Positions 1 to 9,470 are shown, counted from the first letter of the stretch. The stretch is 64,000 bases of DNA from Aquificaceae bacterium (GCA_027079305.1 JALWVU010000065.1:43473-107472); one strand, 5' to 3'. Program-made: numbers and translations. The notes: a model not told the origin generated them from the letters alone.

Positions 1-431
1 ACGAGTGGGTTGAGAGGTTCAAGATAGAGGTTATCCCCGGAAAGAGCAGGTGCGTGGTCTGTATGCTCTGCAAGCGCGCCTGTCCTGTTCCGCAGCTCTT
101 TGAGATAGAGGGCAAGAAGCTCGAGAACGGTAAGAGGGTGGTCTCGGTCTTCAACATGAACCTTATGCTCTGCACCTTCTGCGGATTCTGCGTGGACGCC
201 TGTCCCGTGGACTGCCTCTTCCAGAGCGACATACACGAAACTGCCTCCTACACGAGGAAGGACTCCATACTCGACCTCGAGCTTCTGGAGAGGATAGGGA
301 AGGACTGGCAGGCGAGAAGGGAGCACGAGCCGGACAGGATATGGATAGACGACTCCCAGCGGGAAAAGCTCTGGTATGAGAACGATGTGAAGCTCCCGGA
401 GCTTGAGTTCAGGGGGAGGCATGAATGGTAA
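1..431 (+). CDS. nuoI: NADH-quinone oxidoreductase subunit I, 5'-truncated by window edge
   Basis: This is the C-terminal part of NuoI, the peripheral-arm subunit of respiratory Complex I that carries two [4Fe-4S] clusters (N6a/N6b) and passes electrons towards the quinone site. The reading frame is already open at base 3, so the true start lies upstream of the window. Both ferredoxin motifs are visible: CVVCMLCKRACP and CTFCGFCVDACP. The gene overlaps nuoJ by 7 bp and heads an I-J-K-L-M-N run in the usual nuo order, so subunits A-H or a subset should lie immediately to the left. Identity is secure from the two Cys clusters and the gene order. Confidence 0.95.
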   Translation, partial: EWVERFKIEVIPGKSRCVVCMLCKRACPVPQLFEIEGKKLENGKRVVSVFNMNLMLCTFCGFCVDACPVDCLFQSDIHETASYTRKDSILDLELLERIGKDWQARREHEPDRIWIDDSQREKLWYENDVKLPELEFRGRHEW

Positions 432-958
432 GGCTGATCATATTCCTCATATTCTCAGCCTGGGCGATAATATCCGCGGTGGGCGTGATCACCTTCACCA
501 ATCCCATATACGTTATCCTCTGGCTTCTGTCCGCTCTCATAGCCATAGCGGGCATATTCTTCACCGCCGGGGCGGAGCTGGTAGGAGCTCTCCAGCTTCT
601 CATCTACGCGGTCGCCATAGCGGTCTTCTACGTCTTCGTCTTGACAGCGGTCCCCTGGGAGAAGGCTGTTAAAAAGAGCTCCCACTACAGGATGGAGGGA
701 GTTCTATCCCTTCCCTTGGTCCTTCTCCTCTACCTTGAGATGGCGATCGTTTTCTTCCTGGGAATCACGGCCTCTCCTGAGGGCAAGATAAGAGCCTTTA
801 TAGAGAAGTTCGGGAACACAGAGGTGGTGGGCTCAGTGCTCTTTACCAAGTACTTCTTCGCCTTCGAGGTGGTCTCCCTCGTGCTTTTGATAGGCATGAT
901 AGGGGCGGTTTTAATAGGAAGGAAGGAGAGTCAGACCTATGAAGACGATACCACTTGA
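425..958 (+). CDS. nuoJ: NADH-quinone oxidoreductase subunit J
   Basis: NuoJ is a membrane subunit of Complex I that lies beside the quinone cavity and forms part of the proton path. The 177-residue product has five hydrophobic segments, as expected, and a short charged C-terminus. The ATG lies inside the 3' end of nuoI and the 3' end overlaps nuoK by 20 bp, which indicates translational coupling. The assignment rests on hydropathy, size and position between nuoI and nuoK, because the NuoJ sequence itself is weakly conserved. Confidence 0.92.
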   Translation: MVRLIIFLIFSAWAIISAVGVITFTNPIYVILWLLSALIAIAGIFFTAGAELVGALQLLIYAVAIAVFYVFVLTAVPWEKAVKKSSHYRMEGVLSLPLVLLLYLEMAIVFFLGITASPEGKIRAFIEKFGNTEVVGSVLFTKYFFAFEVVSLVLLIGMIGAVLIGRKESQTYEDDTT

Positions 959-1247
959 GGCCTTCTTCATAGTTAGCATGATACTCTTCGGCCTGGGCGT
1001 GCTCGGGCTGATAGCGAGGAGGAACCTGATCACTGTCCTGATGAGCCTGGAGCTGGCTCTGAACGCGGTGAACGTGGCCTTCGTGGGTGCGGACTACCAC
1101 CTGGGCCTGGTCGAGGGACAGATCTTTGCCCTCTTCATAATAGCCCTCGCCGCAGCCGAAGCGGCCGTGGGGCTCGGTATAATCATAGCCATATTCAGAT
1201 ACAGATACGTGGAGTCCACGGACGAGATTACGGACATGAGGGGGTAA
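939..1247 (+). CDS. nuoK: NADH-quinone oxidoreductase subunit K
   Basis: NuoK (MrpC-like) is a three-helix membrane subunit of Complex I. The 102-residue product has the typical family pattern: a short N-terminus, then L-x-G-L-x-R-R-N before the second helix, E in the SLELALNAVN segment, and an A-A-E-A-A-V-G-L helix. The membrane glutamates of helices 2 and 3, needed for proton translocation, are both present. It overlaps nuoJ by 20 bp and ends 3 bp before nuoL. Confidence 0.95.
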   Translation: MKTIPLEAFFIVSMILFGLGVLGLIARRNLITVLMSLELALNAVNVAFVGADYHLGLVEGQIFALFIIALAAAEAAVGLGIIIAIFRYRYVESTDEITDMRG

Positions 1248-1250
1248 GGT

Positions 1251-3098
1251 ATGGAAGGGCTGGTTGTTCTCGCCGCACCGCTCTCTGCGTTTCTGCTGAT
1301 AGGACTCCTTGGACGATACATAGGAGACAAAGCGAGCGGAATTATAACCATAGTGGCTGGCGCAATATCCTTCCTCTTCTCGATTGTGGTTTCCTTCAAA
1401 TCCCTCCACTCTCCTGTTCAGATCAAGCTCTACGAGTTCCTCCCCTTAGAAGGCTACACACTGACTGTGGGCTTCTACTTTGACGCCCTCTCTTCAATAA
1501 CCGCAGCGGTTGTCACCTTCGTGGCTACCTTGATCTTCGTCTACTCCATCGGATACATGCACAACGAGTTCGGCAAGTGGGTCTACAAGTTCTACGCATA
1601 CCTGTCCCTCTTCCTCTTTGCCATGCTCCTCATAGTTCTTTCCGACAACCTGCTGGGAATCTTCTTCGGATGGGAAGGTGTGGGGCTGGCCTCATACCTA
1701 CTGATCGGCTACTACCACAACCAGAAAAAGGCCACAAATGCCTCCCTGGAAGCTTTTGTAATGAACCGAATAGGCGACTGGCTCTTTATCTTCGGGATAA
1801 TAGCCACCTTTCTCATCTTCAAAACGCTCGACATAGTGGAGATCTTCGAGAGAGTCCCCACAACAGAGAGCGCCCTGATAGGTTTAGCGACGCTCCTGCT
1901 CTTTGGAGGGGCTGTGGGAAAGTCGGGACAGCTTCCCCTCCACACCTGGCTTCCCAACGCCATGGCTGGTCCAACGCCAGTTTCCGCACTCCTGCACGCT
2001 GCCACCATGGTCGCTGCGGGAGTCTACATGGTCGCAAGGCTCTATCCCCTCTTCGAGTCAGCTCCCCAGACTCTGAAGGTGGTGGCGGTCATCGGAGGGC
2101 TCACCGCCCTCTTTGCTGCACTTGCGGCCACCTCGCACACGGACATGAAGAAGATAATAGCCTTCTCCACCATGTCCCAGCTGGGATACATGTTTCTTGC
2201 CCTTGGAGTTGGGGACATGGGTGGAGCCATGTTTCACCTGACCACACACGCCTTCTTCAAGGCCCTGCTCTTCCTTGCTGCTGGATCTGTGATAACAGCC
2301 TTTCACCACAGGCTTTACGACATCTACAACTTCGGAGGGCTCAAGAAATACATGCCCATAACGTATGCCAGCTTCACGGTAGGTGCCCTTGCGCTTGCGG
2401 GGATATTTCCTCTGTCAGGCTTTTGGTCCAAGGACAGGCTTATAGGGAGCTATTATGAAGCGAGTTTTGTGTGGGGGCTATTGGGGACAGTGGTGGCCTT
2501 TCTGACCGCCTACTACATTTTCAGGGAAGGTTTTGTGGTGTTTCACGGGGAGGAGAGGTATAAAAAATTCAGCGAACACGAGCCACAAGAGATGGGAGCT
2601 GTGATGACAGTTCCTATGGTAGTTCTTGGAGTTATGGCGGTTGTGGCTGGCTTTTTTGAGGGCTGGTATATGCACGCTGTAGGTGGTGAGCACAAAGAGA
2701 TCCATCTGAATATTGCCCTGACATCCGTATTCGTGGGTGTTCTCGGTATAGCCTTAGCCTACGGGGTCTTCGTTAAGAGGTTCCTCGATCCCGAGAGAAC
2801 CTATGAGGCTCTGAAGGCCCTCCACACCACCTTTAAGGAGCAGTTCTTCACAGAGAAGCTCTACCACAGCATCCTCGCCGCGGGATACATGAGCTACTCG
2901 AAGGTCCTGTATCTCGTGGGGGAGAGGCAGTTCATAGACGGGATAGTGAACGGGACCGCATATATAGTCCAGTCCGCGGGGCAGGGCCTTAGGTTCCTTC
3001 AGGCGGGTAAGCTCAACTGGTATGCTCTCGGTCTTGCGGGCGGGTTTGCCCTGCTGGCCGCACTTCTGGTGTTTCTAATATACGGAGGAGGATACTGA
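1251..3098 (+). CDS. nuoL: NADH-quinone oxidoreductase subunit L
   Basis: NuoL is the distal antiporter-like (Mrp-type) proton-pumping subunit of Complex I. The 615-residue length matches the family. Visible hallmarks are the GWEGVGLASYLLIGYY segment around residues 140-155 containing the conserved glutamate, the LHTWLPNAMAGPTPVSALLH helix with its broken-helix prolines, and a lysine-bearing segment near HTDMKKIIAFSTMSQLGYM. A hydrophilic stretch followed by a final helix at the C-terminus fits the long lateral helix HL. Its stop overlaps the nuoM start by 1 bp (TGATG). Confidence 0.96.
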   Translation: MEGLVVLAAPLSAFLLIGLLGRYIGDKASGIITIVAGAISFLFSIVVSFKSLHSPVQIKLYEFLPLEGYTLTVGFYFDALSSITAAVVTFVATLIFVYSIGYMHNEFGKWVYKFYAYLSLFLFAMLLIVLSDNLLGIFFGWEGVGLASYLLIGYYHNQKKATNASLEAFVMNRIGDWLFIFGIIATFLIFKTLDIVEIFERVPTTESALIGLATLLLFGGAVGKSGQLPLHTWLPNAMAGPTPVSALLHAATMVAAGVYMVARLYPLFESAPQTLKVVAVIGGLTALFAALAATSHTDMKKIIAFSTMSQLGYMFLALGVGDMGGAMFHLTTHAFFKALLFLAAGSVITAFHHRLYDIYNFGGLKKYMPITYASFTVGALALAGIFPLSGFWSKDRLIGSYYEASFVWGLLGTVVAFLTAYYIFREGFVVFHGEERYKKFSEHEPQEMGAVMTVPMVVLGVMAVVAGFFEGWYMHAVGGEHKEIHLNIALTSVFVGVLGIALAYGVFVKRFLDPERTYEALKALHTTFKEQFFTEKLYHSILAAGYMSYSKVLYLVGERQFIDGIVNGTAYIVQSAGQGLRFLQAGKLNWYALGLAGGFALLAALLVFLIYGGGY

Positions 3099-4573
3099 TG
3101 GAGAAACTGCTGAGCCTGATAATATTTCTGCCTCTGATAACCGCGGGGGTTATATCCCTGATAAGGAAGGAGGAGGTTGCCAAGGTAGCCTCCGTGGTGG
3201 TCTCGGGAATAGTGTTCATACTTTCCCTGGTTCTATTCTTCAACTTCGATTTTTCTAAACCGGGCTTTCAGTTCGAGACGAAGATAGACTGGATCCCAGC
3301 TCTTGGGATTTCATACCACCTTGGTCTCGACGGGATGGCCATCTCCCTGATAGTTATGACCGCTCTCCTCTTCTTCGCGGTCTTCGTCTGGTCCTGGAGG
3401 GTGGAGGACAGGCCCGTTCTGTATACCGCCCTCTTCCTCATGCTCGAGACCGCCTGTTTGGGTGTGTTCTCCGCTCTCGACTTCTTTCTCTTCTACATAT
3501 TCTGGGAGGGGATGCTCATACCCATGTATTTCATAATCGGCTTCTGGGGGCATGAGAGGAAGGTCTACGCGGCTAACAAGTTCTTTTTATACACCTTCTT
3601 CGGATCCCTCTTTCTGCTTCTGGGCTTTGCCTCCGTGATAGTCTACGGCTACTTCGCCACGGGGGAGATAACCTTCGACTACATAGAGCACCTCAAGATG
3701 GGCTATCCCCTCTGGCTCCAGCTGGCGGTCTTCCTTCTCTTCGGGATAGGTTTCGCTGTAAAGATCCCCATGTTCCCGGTCCACACCTGGCTTCCGGACG
3801 CCCACGTTGAGGCTCCCACCGCAGGCTCCGTAATCCTGGCAGGTGTCCTCCTCAAGATGGGAACCTACGGCTTCGTAAGATACTCCCTTCCCCTATTCCC
3901 TGACGCCTCCAAATACTACATACCTCTCATCTTCACCCTCTCGGTGATAGCGATAATCTACGCGGCGATGATGGCGATAGCCCAGACCCACATAAAGAGA
4001 CTGATAGCCTACTCATCCATATCCCACATGGGGATAGTCACTTTGGGAACTTTCGCTCTCGACAAGGACGCCCTGAACGGCGCGGTCTACATGATGATAG
4101 CTCACGGCCTCTCCTCCGCGGCCCTCTTTTTCGCAGCGGGCTTTATCTACGACAGGATCCACTCCTACAACATGGACGATCTGGGGGGACTGGCAAGGTA
4201 TCTTCCCAACTTCGCCATCTTCTTCATGATCTCCGGTCTCGCGGGTATAGGACTTCCAGGTCTTGCGGGCTTCATAGCGGAGTTCCTCGTTCTTCTGGGA
4301 ACCTTTAAGGCCCATCCAGTATGGGCGGTCATTGCGGGGACCGGGATGATCCTGGGAGCGGCCTACTTCCTCTACATGTATAAGAGGGTGATGCTCGAGG
4401 AGGACACGATCCCCGATTCGAGAAAGGAGAGGTGGGCCAAGCTCAGGGATGTGGAGGCTCACCACGTGATACCCTTCGTTCTGATCCTTCTGGTAGCCTT
4501 CATAATGGGGCTTTACCCCGCACCTTTTGTAAGGCTGATAGATCACACGAGCAAGCTCGTCTTCGGAGGTTAG
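3098..4573 (+). CDS. nuoM: NADH-quinone oxidoreductase subunit M
   Basis: NuoM is the second antiporter-like proton-pumping subunit of Complex I. The product has 491 residues and 13-14 predicted helices. The family signatures FWEGMLIPMYFIIGFWG, KIPMFPVHTWLPDAHVEAPT and HIKRLIAYSSISHMG are all readable, giving the conserved TM5 glutamate and the pumping lysines. It begins one base inside nuoL and is followed after 4 bp by nuoN. Confidence 0.96.
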   Translation: MEKLLSLIIFLPLITAGVISLIRKEEVAKVASVVVSGIVFILSLVLFFNFDFSKPGFQFETKIDWIPALGISYHLGLDGMAISLIVMTALLFFAVFVWSWRVEDRPVLYTALFLMLETACLGVFSALDFFLFYIFWEGMLIPMYFIIGFWGHERKVYAANKFFLYTFFGSLFLLLGFASVIVYGYFATGEITFDYIEHLKMGYPLWLQLAVFLLFGIGFAVKIPMFPVHTWLPDAHVEAPTAGSVILAGVLLKMGTYGFVRYSLPLFPDASKYYIPLIFTLSVIAIIYAAMMAIAQTHIKRLIAYSSISHMGIVTLGTFALDKDALNGAVYMMIAHGLSSAALFFAAGFIYDRIHSYNMDDLGGLARYLPNFAIFFMISGLAGIGLPGLAGFIAEFLVLLGTFKAHPVWAVIAGTGMILGAAYFLYMYKRVMLEEDTIPDSRKERWAKLRDVEAHHVIPFVLILLVAFIMGLYPAPFVRLIDHTSKLVFGG

Positions 4574-4577
4574 AGCC

Positions 4578-5969
4578 TTGAACTGGAACGCCCTTCTGCC
4601 CGAGCTCGTTCTGTTGATAGGAACTCTCATAGTCTTCGGTCTGGAGCTGGTTCTTAAGGAGAGATACTACAAAAGCCTGAGCCTTCTCGCCTTCATAACG
4701 GTGGTGGCTTCCGCTTTCTCTATCTTCTTCGTCAACTATCCCACCTCCACGCTGTTTGATGGATTCTCGGTCTCGGGCTTTAACCTCATAGCCAAGTTTC
4801 TTCTCCTGGCGGTTACGGGGCTCGTTATTCTTTCTTCCTACGACTACTTCATTAAAAAGGATTCTGTTTACAGCGAGCTTTCGTACCTGTACCTGATAGC
4901 CCTGATGGGCTTCATGGTGATGCTCTCCTCCGAGAATCTGGCCATAATCTTCGTGGGCATAGAGCTCGCCTCCATAAGCATGTATATACTCGTGGGGCTA
5001 TTCAAAAGGGAGTATCTCTCCAAGGAAGGAGCCTTCAAATACCTCGTTATAGGAACTACGGGAACCTCCATGTTCGCCCTTGGTTCGGGTCTCGTATACG
5101 CCTCCAAGGGAGATCTTCTTCTGGGCTTCAGGGAGAGCACCGATCCTCTCTTTGCCTTAGGCGTTCTGCTTTTGATGTCCGCCTTGGCTCTGAAGGTCTC
5201 CGCGGTTCCCTTCCACTTCTGGACACCGGACGCCTACGAGGGTGCACCCACACCCACCACCTCCTTCCTGGCGACGGTCCCGAAGATAGCCATGTATTTC
5301 CTATTTGTGAAGCTGACCGTCTACATGTTCTCAGCCTTACCCAGCTGGGAGTTCCTGATAGGCGTTGTGGCGGTCGCCTCCATGTTCTACGGGAACTTCA
5401 TGGCTTACGTTCAAAAGAGCGTAAAGAGGCTTCTTGCCTATTCCTCTATAGCCCACGCGGGCTACTTTACCCTCGCCCTGACGGTGGTAGACAGGCTCCT
5501 GATCTCCTCCCTGCTCTTCTACGTTGTGGTTTACGCCCTCGCAACTCTCGGAGCCTTCACAGTTCTTTCCATACTTGAAAAAAAGGAAGGTTGGACTCAC
5601 CACTTTCTGGACTACAAGGGCATATTCAGGGAGCACCCTGTTCTGGCGTCCCTTCTGGCACTATTTCTCTTCGCCCTCATAGGTATACCTCCCATGGCCA
5701 TCTTTGTGGGTAAGCTGGGGATATTCATGGGTCTGGTCAAGAACGAGCTGTTTCTGTATGCGATCCTCTTCGTCCTTGCAAGCGTAATATCCGCAGGATA
5801 CTATCTGAAGGTCATAGTCTACATGTTCTTACACGAGAAGGAGAGGGATTGGGGAAGCACAAGCGTATCCGCAGGAGAGTCTCTGGCGCTCTTGGTCGCG
5901 GGTGTATTTGTGCTGTTTCTGGGTATCTTTCCCGACACCATACTCGCATTATTTTTAAGATTTGTATGA
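4578..5969 (+). CDS. nuoN: NADH-quinone oxidoreductase subunit N
   Basis: NuoN is the third antiporter-like subunit of Complex I, next to NuoK. The 463-residue membrane protein contains ELASISMYILVGLF (TM5 glutamate), KVSAVPFHFWTPDAYEGAPT and YVQKSVKRLLAYSSIAHAGY, the NuoN versions of the pumping motifs. The start is TTG, 4 bp after the nuoM stop. The gene ends in a GTATGATG junction, where the start of the downstream protease overlaps the nuoN stop codon. Confidence 0.95.
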   Translation: MNWNALLPELVLLIGTLIVFGLELVLKERYYKSLSLLAFITVVASAFSIFFVNYPTSTLFDGFSVSGFNLIAKFLLLAVTGLVILSSYDYFIKKDSVYSELSYLYLIALMGFMVMLSSENLAIIFVGIELASISMYILVGLFKREYLSKEGAFKYLVIGTTGTSMFALGSGLVYASKGDLLLGFRESTDPLFALGVLLLMSALALKVSAVPFHFWTPDAYEGAPTPTTSFLATVPKIAMYFLFVKLTVYMFSALPSWEFLIGVVAVASMFYGNFMAYVQKSVKRLLAYSSIAHAGYFTLALTVVDRLLISSLLFYVVVYALATLGAFTVLSILEKKEGWTHHFLDYKGIFREHPVLASLLALFLFALIGIPPMAIFVGKLGIFMGLVKNELFLYAILFVLASVISAGYYLKVIVYMFLHEKERDWGSTSVSAGESLALLVAGVFVLFLGIFPDTILALFLRFV

Positions 5970-7309
5970 TGCTATGGGCTTTCCTGCTTCTGCTCTCCGT
6001 ATCCTTTGGGGCTGAGTTCATAGTAAAGCTGAAACCAGGCGCTGACGAAAGTGCTCTGGCAGGATACAGAGTAATAAAGAGGTTCAAGAACTACGCCCTC
6101 GTTGAGATACCTCAAAACAGGGTGAACGGTTTTGCCACCCTCAATCCCGCCTTCGAGTATGCGGTAAGGAACGTAAGGTTGAAAGCTTTCGTGATCCCTA
6201 ACGATCCCAAATACAGCAATCAGCAGGGCCTGGCTCTTATCAACGCGGAGAGAGCATGGGATATTAACACGGATTGCTCCTCCGTAGTTGTTGCGGTTAT
6301 AGACACGGGCGTGGATTACCAGCACACGGATCTGGCTGACAACATCTGGACCAATCAGACTGAGTGCACGGGATCCCAGGGAACGGATGACGACGGGAAC
6401 GGCTTTGTGGACGATTGCTACGGGTGGGACTTCGTGAATTCGGATCCTGATCCCATGGACGACCACTGGCACGGAACCCACGTGGCGGGGATAATAGGGG
6501 CGGTCGGCAACAACTCTACCGGTGTTACGGGAACCTGCTGGCAAGCCAAGATCATGGCCCTCAAGATACTGGATGCAAGCGGAGGAGGAACCGCCTTCGA
6601 CTTCCTGCTGGCGGTTCGGTATGCGGTGGATAACGGCGCCAGGGTTATAAACTCGAGCCTGGGAACACAAGACTGTAATATTACCGATGCGGAGCTACAG
6701 CCTCTGAGGGATGCTGTAGAGTATGCCAACTCTAACGGAGTTATAATCGTCACCGCGGCCGGGAATTCGGGATCGAACAACGACACCTGTCCTACCTACC
6801 CCGCCTCCTTCTCAAGGGACTATTCCAACGTGATAAGTGTGGCTTCCGTGGACCAGAATGGTAGTTTGTCGGGCTTCTCCAACTACGGACAGAACTCGGT
6901 GGATCTGGGTGCTCCTGGAGAAGCGATCTTGAGCACCATAACCGGCAACGGCTACACCAGTTATTCGGGAACTTCCATGGCAACTCCCTTCGTTGCAGGG
7001 GCGGTAGCCCACATACTCAGCATGAATCCCTCCTTCACACCTTCCCTTGTAAAGAACAGACTCCTGAGCACGGCAAGGAAAAATGATGATCTCGCCGGAA
7101 AGGTGAAGAGCGGAGGTTATCTGGACCTCTACGCTGCCATTACAGGAACCGTTTCTTCGGGAGGATCCGCCTCACCGGGCAACCCCGCGGACTCGGAATC
7201 CTCTGGCGGGGGCGGTGGGTGCAACTCTACGGGTGGTTCTAATCTCGGGTTCCTCGCGTTAGCTTTCGTCCTCATCGTCAGGAAACTACTCAAGAAACTC
7301 CCTAATTAA
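5966..7309 (+). CDS. Secreted S8 (subtilisin-family) serine protease with Gly/Cys C-terminal anchor-like tail
   Basis: This is a secreted subtilase. From the ATG at 5966, which overlaps the nuoN stop by 4 bp, the product has 447 residues; an open frame extends upstream to 5849 but only inside nuoN. A signal peptide (about residues 1-15) is followed by an inhibitor-I9-like propeptide and the catalytic domain. The triad is visible in the Asp motif VIDTGVDYQHTDL, the His motif HGTHVAGI and the Ser motif SGTSMATPFVAGA. The oxyanion Asn is in TAAGNSG. Several Cys residues suggest disulfides, reasonable for a thermophile exoenzyme. The last 35 residues are a Gly-rich run ending in Cys, then one hydrophobic helix and a short basic tail, resembling protein-sorting C-termini. 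The substrate is unknown. Confidence 0.9.
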   Translation: MMLWAFLLLLSVSFGAEFIVKLKPGADESALAGYRVIKRFKNYALVEIPQNRVNGFATLNPAFEYAVRNVRLKAFVIPNDPKYSNQQGLALINAERAWDINTDCSSVVVAVIDTGVDYQHTDLADNIWTNQTECTGSQGTDDDGNGFVDDCYGWDFVNSDPDPMDDHWHGTHVAGIIGAVGNNSTGVTGTCWQAKIMALKILDASGGGTAFDFLLAVRYAVDNGARVINSSLGTQDCNITDAELQPLRDAVEYANSNGVIIVTAAGNSGSNNDTCPTYPASFSRDYSNVISVASVDQNGSLSGFSNYGQNSVDLGAPGEAILSTITGNGYTSYSGTSMATPFVAGAVAHILSMNPSFTPSLVKNRLLSTARKNDDLAGKVKSGGYLDLYAAITGTVSSGGSASPGNPADSESSGGGGGCNSTGGSNLGFLALAFVLIVRKLLKKLPN

Positions 7310-7480
7310 CCTTTCCCTTCTCTTTTGCTCCTTTCTAAACTTAAGGTAGGCCAGCAAGCTGAGCACAAGGATAAGCCCGAGCACGACGGGAAGAACTACA
7401 ACTCCGAAGATCAGGACAAGAGCGGATATAAAGCCGATCAGGAAGCCCGATAAGAACATGAAAAAGCACTGTAGATTCAT
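7286..7480 (-). CDS. Small membrane protein, unknown function
   Basis: This short 64-residue reading frame lies in the gap between the protease and dxr. It consists of two hydrophobic segments (about residues 5-30 and 31-48) joined by a short turn and followed by a strongly basic amphipathic tail. The 3' end overlaps the protease gene by 24 bp in convergent orientation. No clear ribosome-binding site precedes the ATG. The hydrophobic-then-basic layout and the lack of any alternative gene here favour a real gene, but no family is recognised. Confidence 0.5.
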   Translation of the reverse strand: MNLQCFFMFLSGFLIGFISALVLIFGVVVLPVVLGLILVLSLLAYLKFRKEQKRRERLIREFLE

Positions 7481-7501
7481 AGGAAATAAAATATACCAGT
7501 T

Positions 7502-8647
7502 ATGATCAGGCTTGCGGTCCTCGGTTCCACAGGATCCATAGGGACTCAGACCCTCGAGGTGGTGGGAAAGTTCCCCGATGAGATAGAGGTGGTGGCCCTT
7601 CTGGCGAAGAGGGCCTCCGAAAAGCTCCTCGATCAGGTTCTACGCCACAGACCCTCGATCGTGGTAACCTACGAAAAGCCCTCTCAAGAGTGGCTCAGCT
7701 CACTCCCCGAAGGAACGGAGTATATGTTCGGGGACGAAGGTCTCAGAGAAGCCATATCTCTTGCGGACAGGGTGATGAACGCGGTATCCGGGATCCACGG
7801 CATAAAGCCCGCTTATTATGCTCTAAAAGAGAAGAAGACCCTCCTTGCCTCCAACAAGGAGTCGATAGTTTGCCTTGGGGGCCTCGTAAGGGAAAACAGG
7901 GAGAGGATAATCCCTGTCGATAGCGAACACAACGCACTTTTTCAACTACTGGAAGGAGTTAGGAGAGAGGATATACGCTTTCTCTACCTTACCGCCTCTG
8001 GCGGTCCTTTCAGGAATTGGTCAATTGAGGAGATGAAGAAGGCAACTCCGGAAGACGCTCTCAAACACCCCAACTGGAACATGGGGGCCAAGATAACTAT
8101 TGACTCAGCCACGCTGATGAATAAGGGCTTCGAGATGCTCGAGGCCATGAACCTCTTCGATGTGGAGCTCAGCAGGATCAAGGTGGTGATCCATCCCCAG
8201 AGCGTGGTTCATGGAGTGCTCGAGCTCAAGGACGGCTCCTTCTTCCTCCACGCAGGGAAGACGGACATGAGGATACCGATAATGCACACTCTCTTTTATC
8301 CCGAAAGAAAGGAGTATCCCTTCGGGAGGGTGGATCTTACATCCCTCTCTCCCGTGGAGTTTGAGCCTGTGGACGAGGAGAAGTTCAGATCCCTATACCT
8401 CGCCAGATGGGCGGGAGAGATGAGAGGTGTTTACATCCCCGTTCTGGTGGGAGCGGACGAGGAGGCGGTATCCCTGTTCTTGGAGGGAAGGATAGGCTTT
8501 CTGGACATAGTCGATCTTATAGAGAAAGTTCTGTCTTCCGTAAACATTCCCGATCCGGAAAACTTGGAGGGAATACTGGAGGCCATCGAGTGGGCGAGGA
8601 GGAAGGTCAGGGAGATTTACGAGAAAGAGTGTGCAGAAATCCGATAG
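7502..8647 (+). CDS. dxr: 1-deoxy-D-xylulose 5-phosphate reductoisomerase
   Basis: Dxr (IspC) catalyses the NADPH-dependent rearrangement and reduction of DXP to 2-C-methyl-D-erythritol 4-phosphate, the second step of the MEP isoprenoid pathway. The 381-residue length is typical. The N-terminal NADPH-binding motif GSTGSIGTQTL is at residues 8-18. LLASNKES, the metal-binding VDSEHNALFQ segment, TASGGPFRN and the substrate-binding HPNWNMGAKITIDSATLMNKG are all present. An AT-rich sequence directly before the ATG leaves no visible Shine-Dalgarno site. The last 41 bp overlap the convergent membrane-protein gene. Confidence 0.97.
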   Translation: MIRLAVLGSTGSIGTQTLEVVGKFPDEIEVVALLAKRASEKLLDQVLRHRPSIVVTYEKPSQEWLSSLPEGTEYMFGDEGLREAISLADRVMNAVSGIHGIKPAYYALKEKKTLLASNKESIVCLGGLVRENRERIIPVDSEHNALFQLLEGVRREDIRFLYLTASGGPFRNWSIEEMKKATPEDALKHPNWNMGAKITIDSATLMNKGFEMLEAMNLFDVELSRIKVVIHPQSVVHGVLELKDGSFFLHAGKTDMRIPIMHTLFYPERKEYPFGRVDLTSLSPVEFEPVDEEKFRSLYLARWAGEMRGVYIPVLVGADEEAVSLFLEGRIGFLDIVDLIEKVLSSVNIPDPENLEGILEAIEWARRKVREIYEKECAEIR

Positions 8648-9470
8648 ATACTATGCCCCAGATAGCTGAAGAGATAAGAAGAAAGCTGTGAGCTATAAAG
8701 CCAACCTTGAGGGCATCCCTTACCTCCGCTCCGAGGGCCTTCATGGGGATAAGAAAGCCGGTCTCGTAGGTTCCGTATCCCATGAAGCTGTGGAAGGGAA
8801 GGACGCTTGTAAGTTCTCCCCCTGCGAAGGCGAGGGTGAACTCAAAGAGGCCAAATCCTGAAAAGAGAAGGTAAACGGAAAGAGCCTTCAGAAGGAAACT
8901 CGTAAAGGATAGGTAGAAAAGCCATACTGATAGAGAGGGTGTGAATTCCCTGCGGAGGAAGTCCTTAAGATCCTTAATCCTGCCCCATTCGGGAAGGAAA
9001 GACCTCATCAGGGGCAAGAGGAGGGAGGTAATTCCGACCGCAGGCAGTAAAGCGAGGGCAACCGCGGGATCCCTAACGTATAGGTAGGAAAATATGACCA
9101 GAAAGATGAGTCCGAGGAGGTCGTATCCCCTGCCGATCAGGAAGGCCCAGGCGGAAGTTTTCAGATCCACGCCGAGCTTTCTTGCGTAGTAGAACCAGCT
9201 CAGCTCTCCCGTCCTCGCGGGCAGGAGGTTGTTCAGAAATATGTTGGCGGAGTTTATAAGGAATATCTCCCACAGGGATAGGTCTTTAAGGATCTTCTTC
9301 CACCTCAGGCTCCTCGTTACCTGACTCAGAGTATAAAGGCAGAAGGCGAGAACCAGGTCGGCTGGTTTTATTCCCTTCAGACTATTTACGAGTTCTTCGA
9401 CGGGCACGAGATAGAAGAGGAGAGAAAGGAATACTAGGGATACGAGCGTGGGAAGGATGTATCTCTTCAA
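8607..9470 (-). CDS. Lysylphosphatidylglycerol synthase TM-region / UPF0104-type membrane protein
   Basis: This polytopic membrane protein has about 287 residues and 7-8 hydrophobic segments. The LRWKKIL...NLLPARTGEL pattern is typical of the flippase-like LPG_synthase_TM/UPF0104 family. In MprF this domain flips lipids; stand-alone members have mostly unknown substrates. A longer frame runs to 9515, but the TTG at 9470 is preferred. It forms a TTGA overlap with the stop of the upstream flavoprotein gene and starts the protein just before its first helix. The 3' end overlaps dxr by 41 bp. Confidence 0.8.
   Translation of the reverse strand: MKRYILPTLVSLVFLSLLFYLVPVEELVNSLKGIKPADLVLAFCLYTLSQVTRSLRWKKILKDLSLWEIFLINSANIFLNNLLPARTGELSWFYYARKLGVDLKTSAWAFLIGRGYDLLGLIFLVIFSYLYVRDPAVALALLPAVGITSLLLPLMRSFLPEWGRIKDLKDFLRREFTPSLSVWLFYLSFTSFLLKALSVYLLFSGFGLFEFTLAFAGGELTSVLPFHSFMGYGTYETGFLIPMKALGAEVRDALKVGFIAHSFLLISSAIWGIVSIGFLHTLSRKSP

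Noticed and set aside
5849..5965. Upstream extension of the S8 protease reading frame
   Set aside because: It lies wholly inside nuoN in another frame. The signal peptide begins at ATG 5966.
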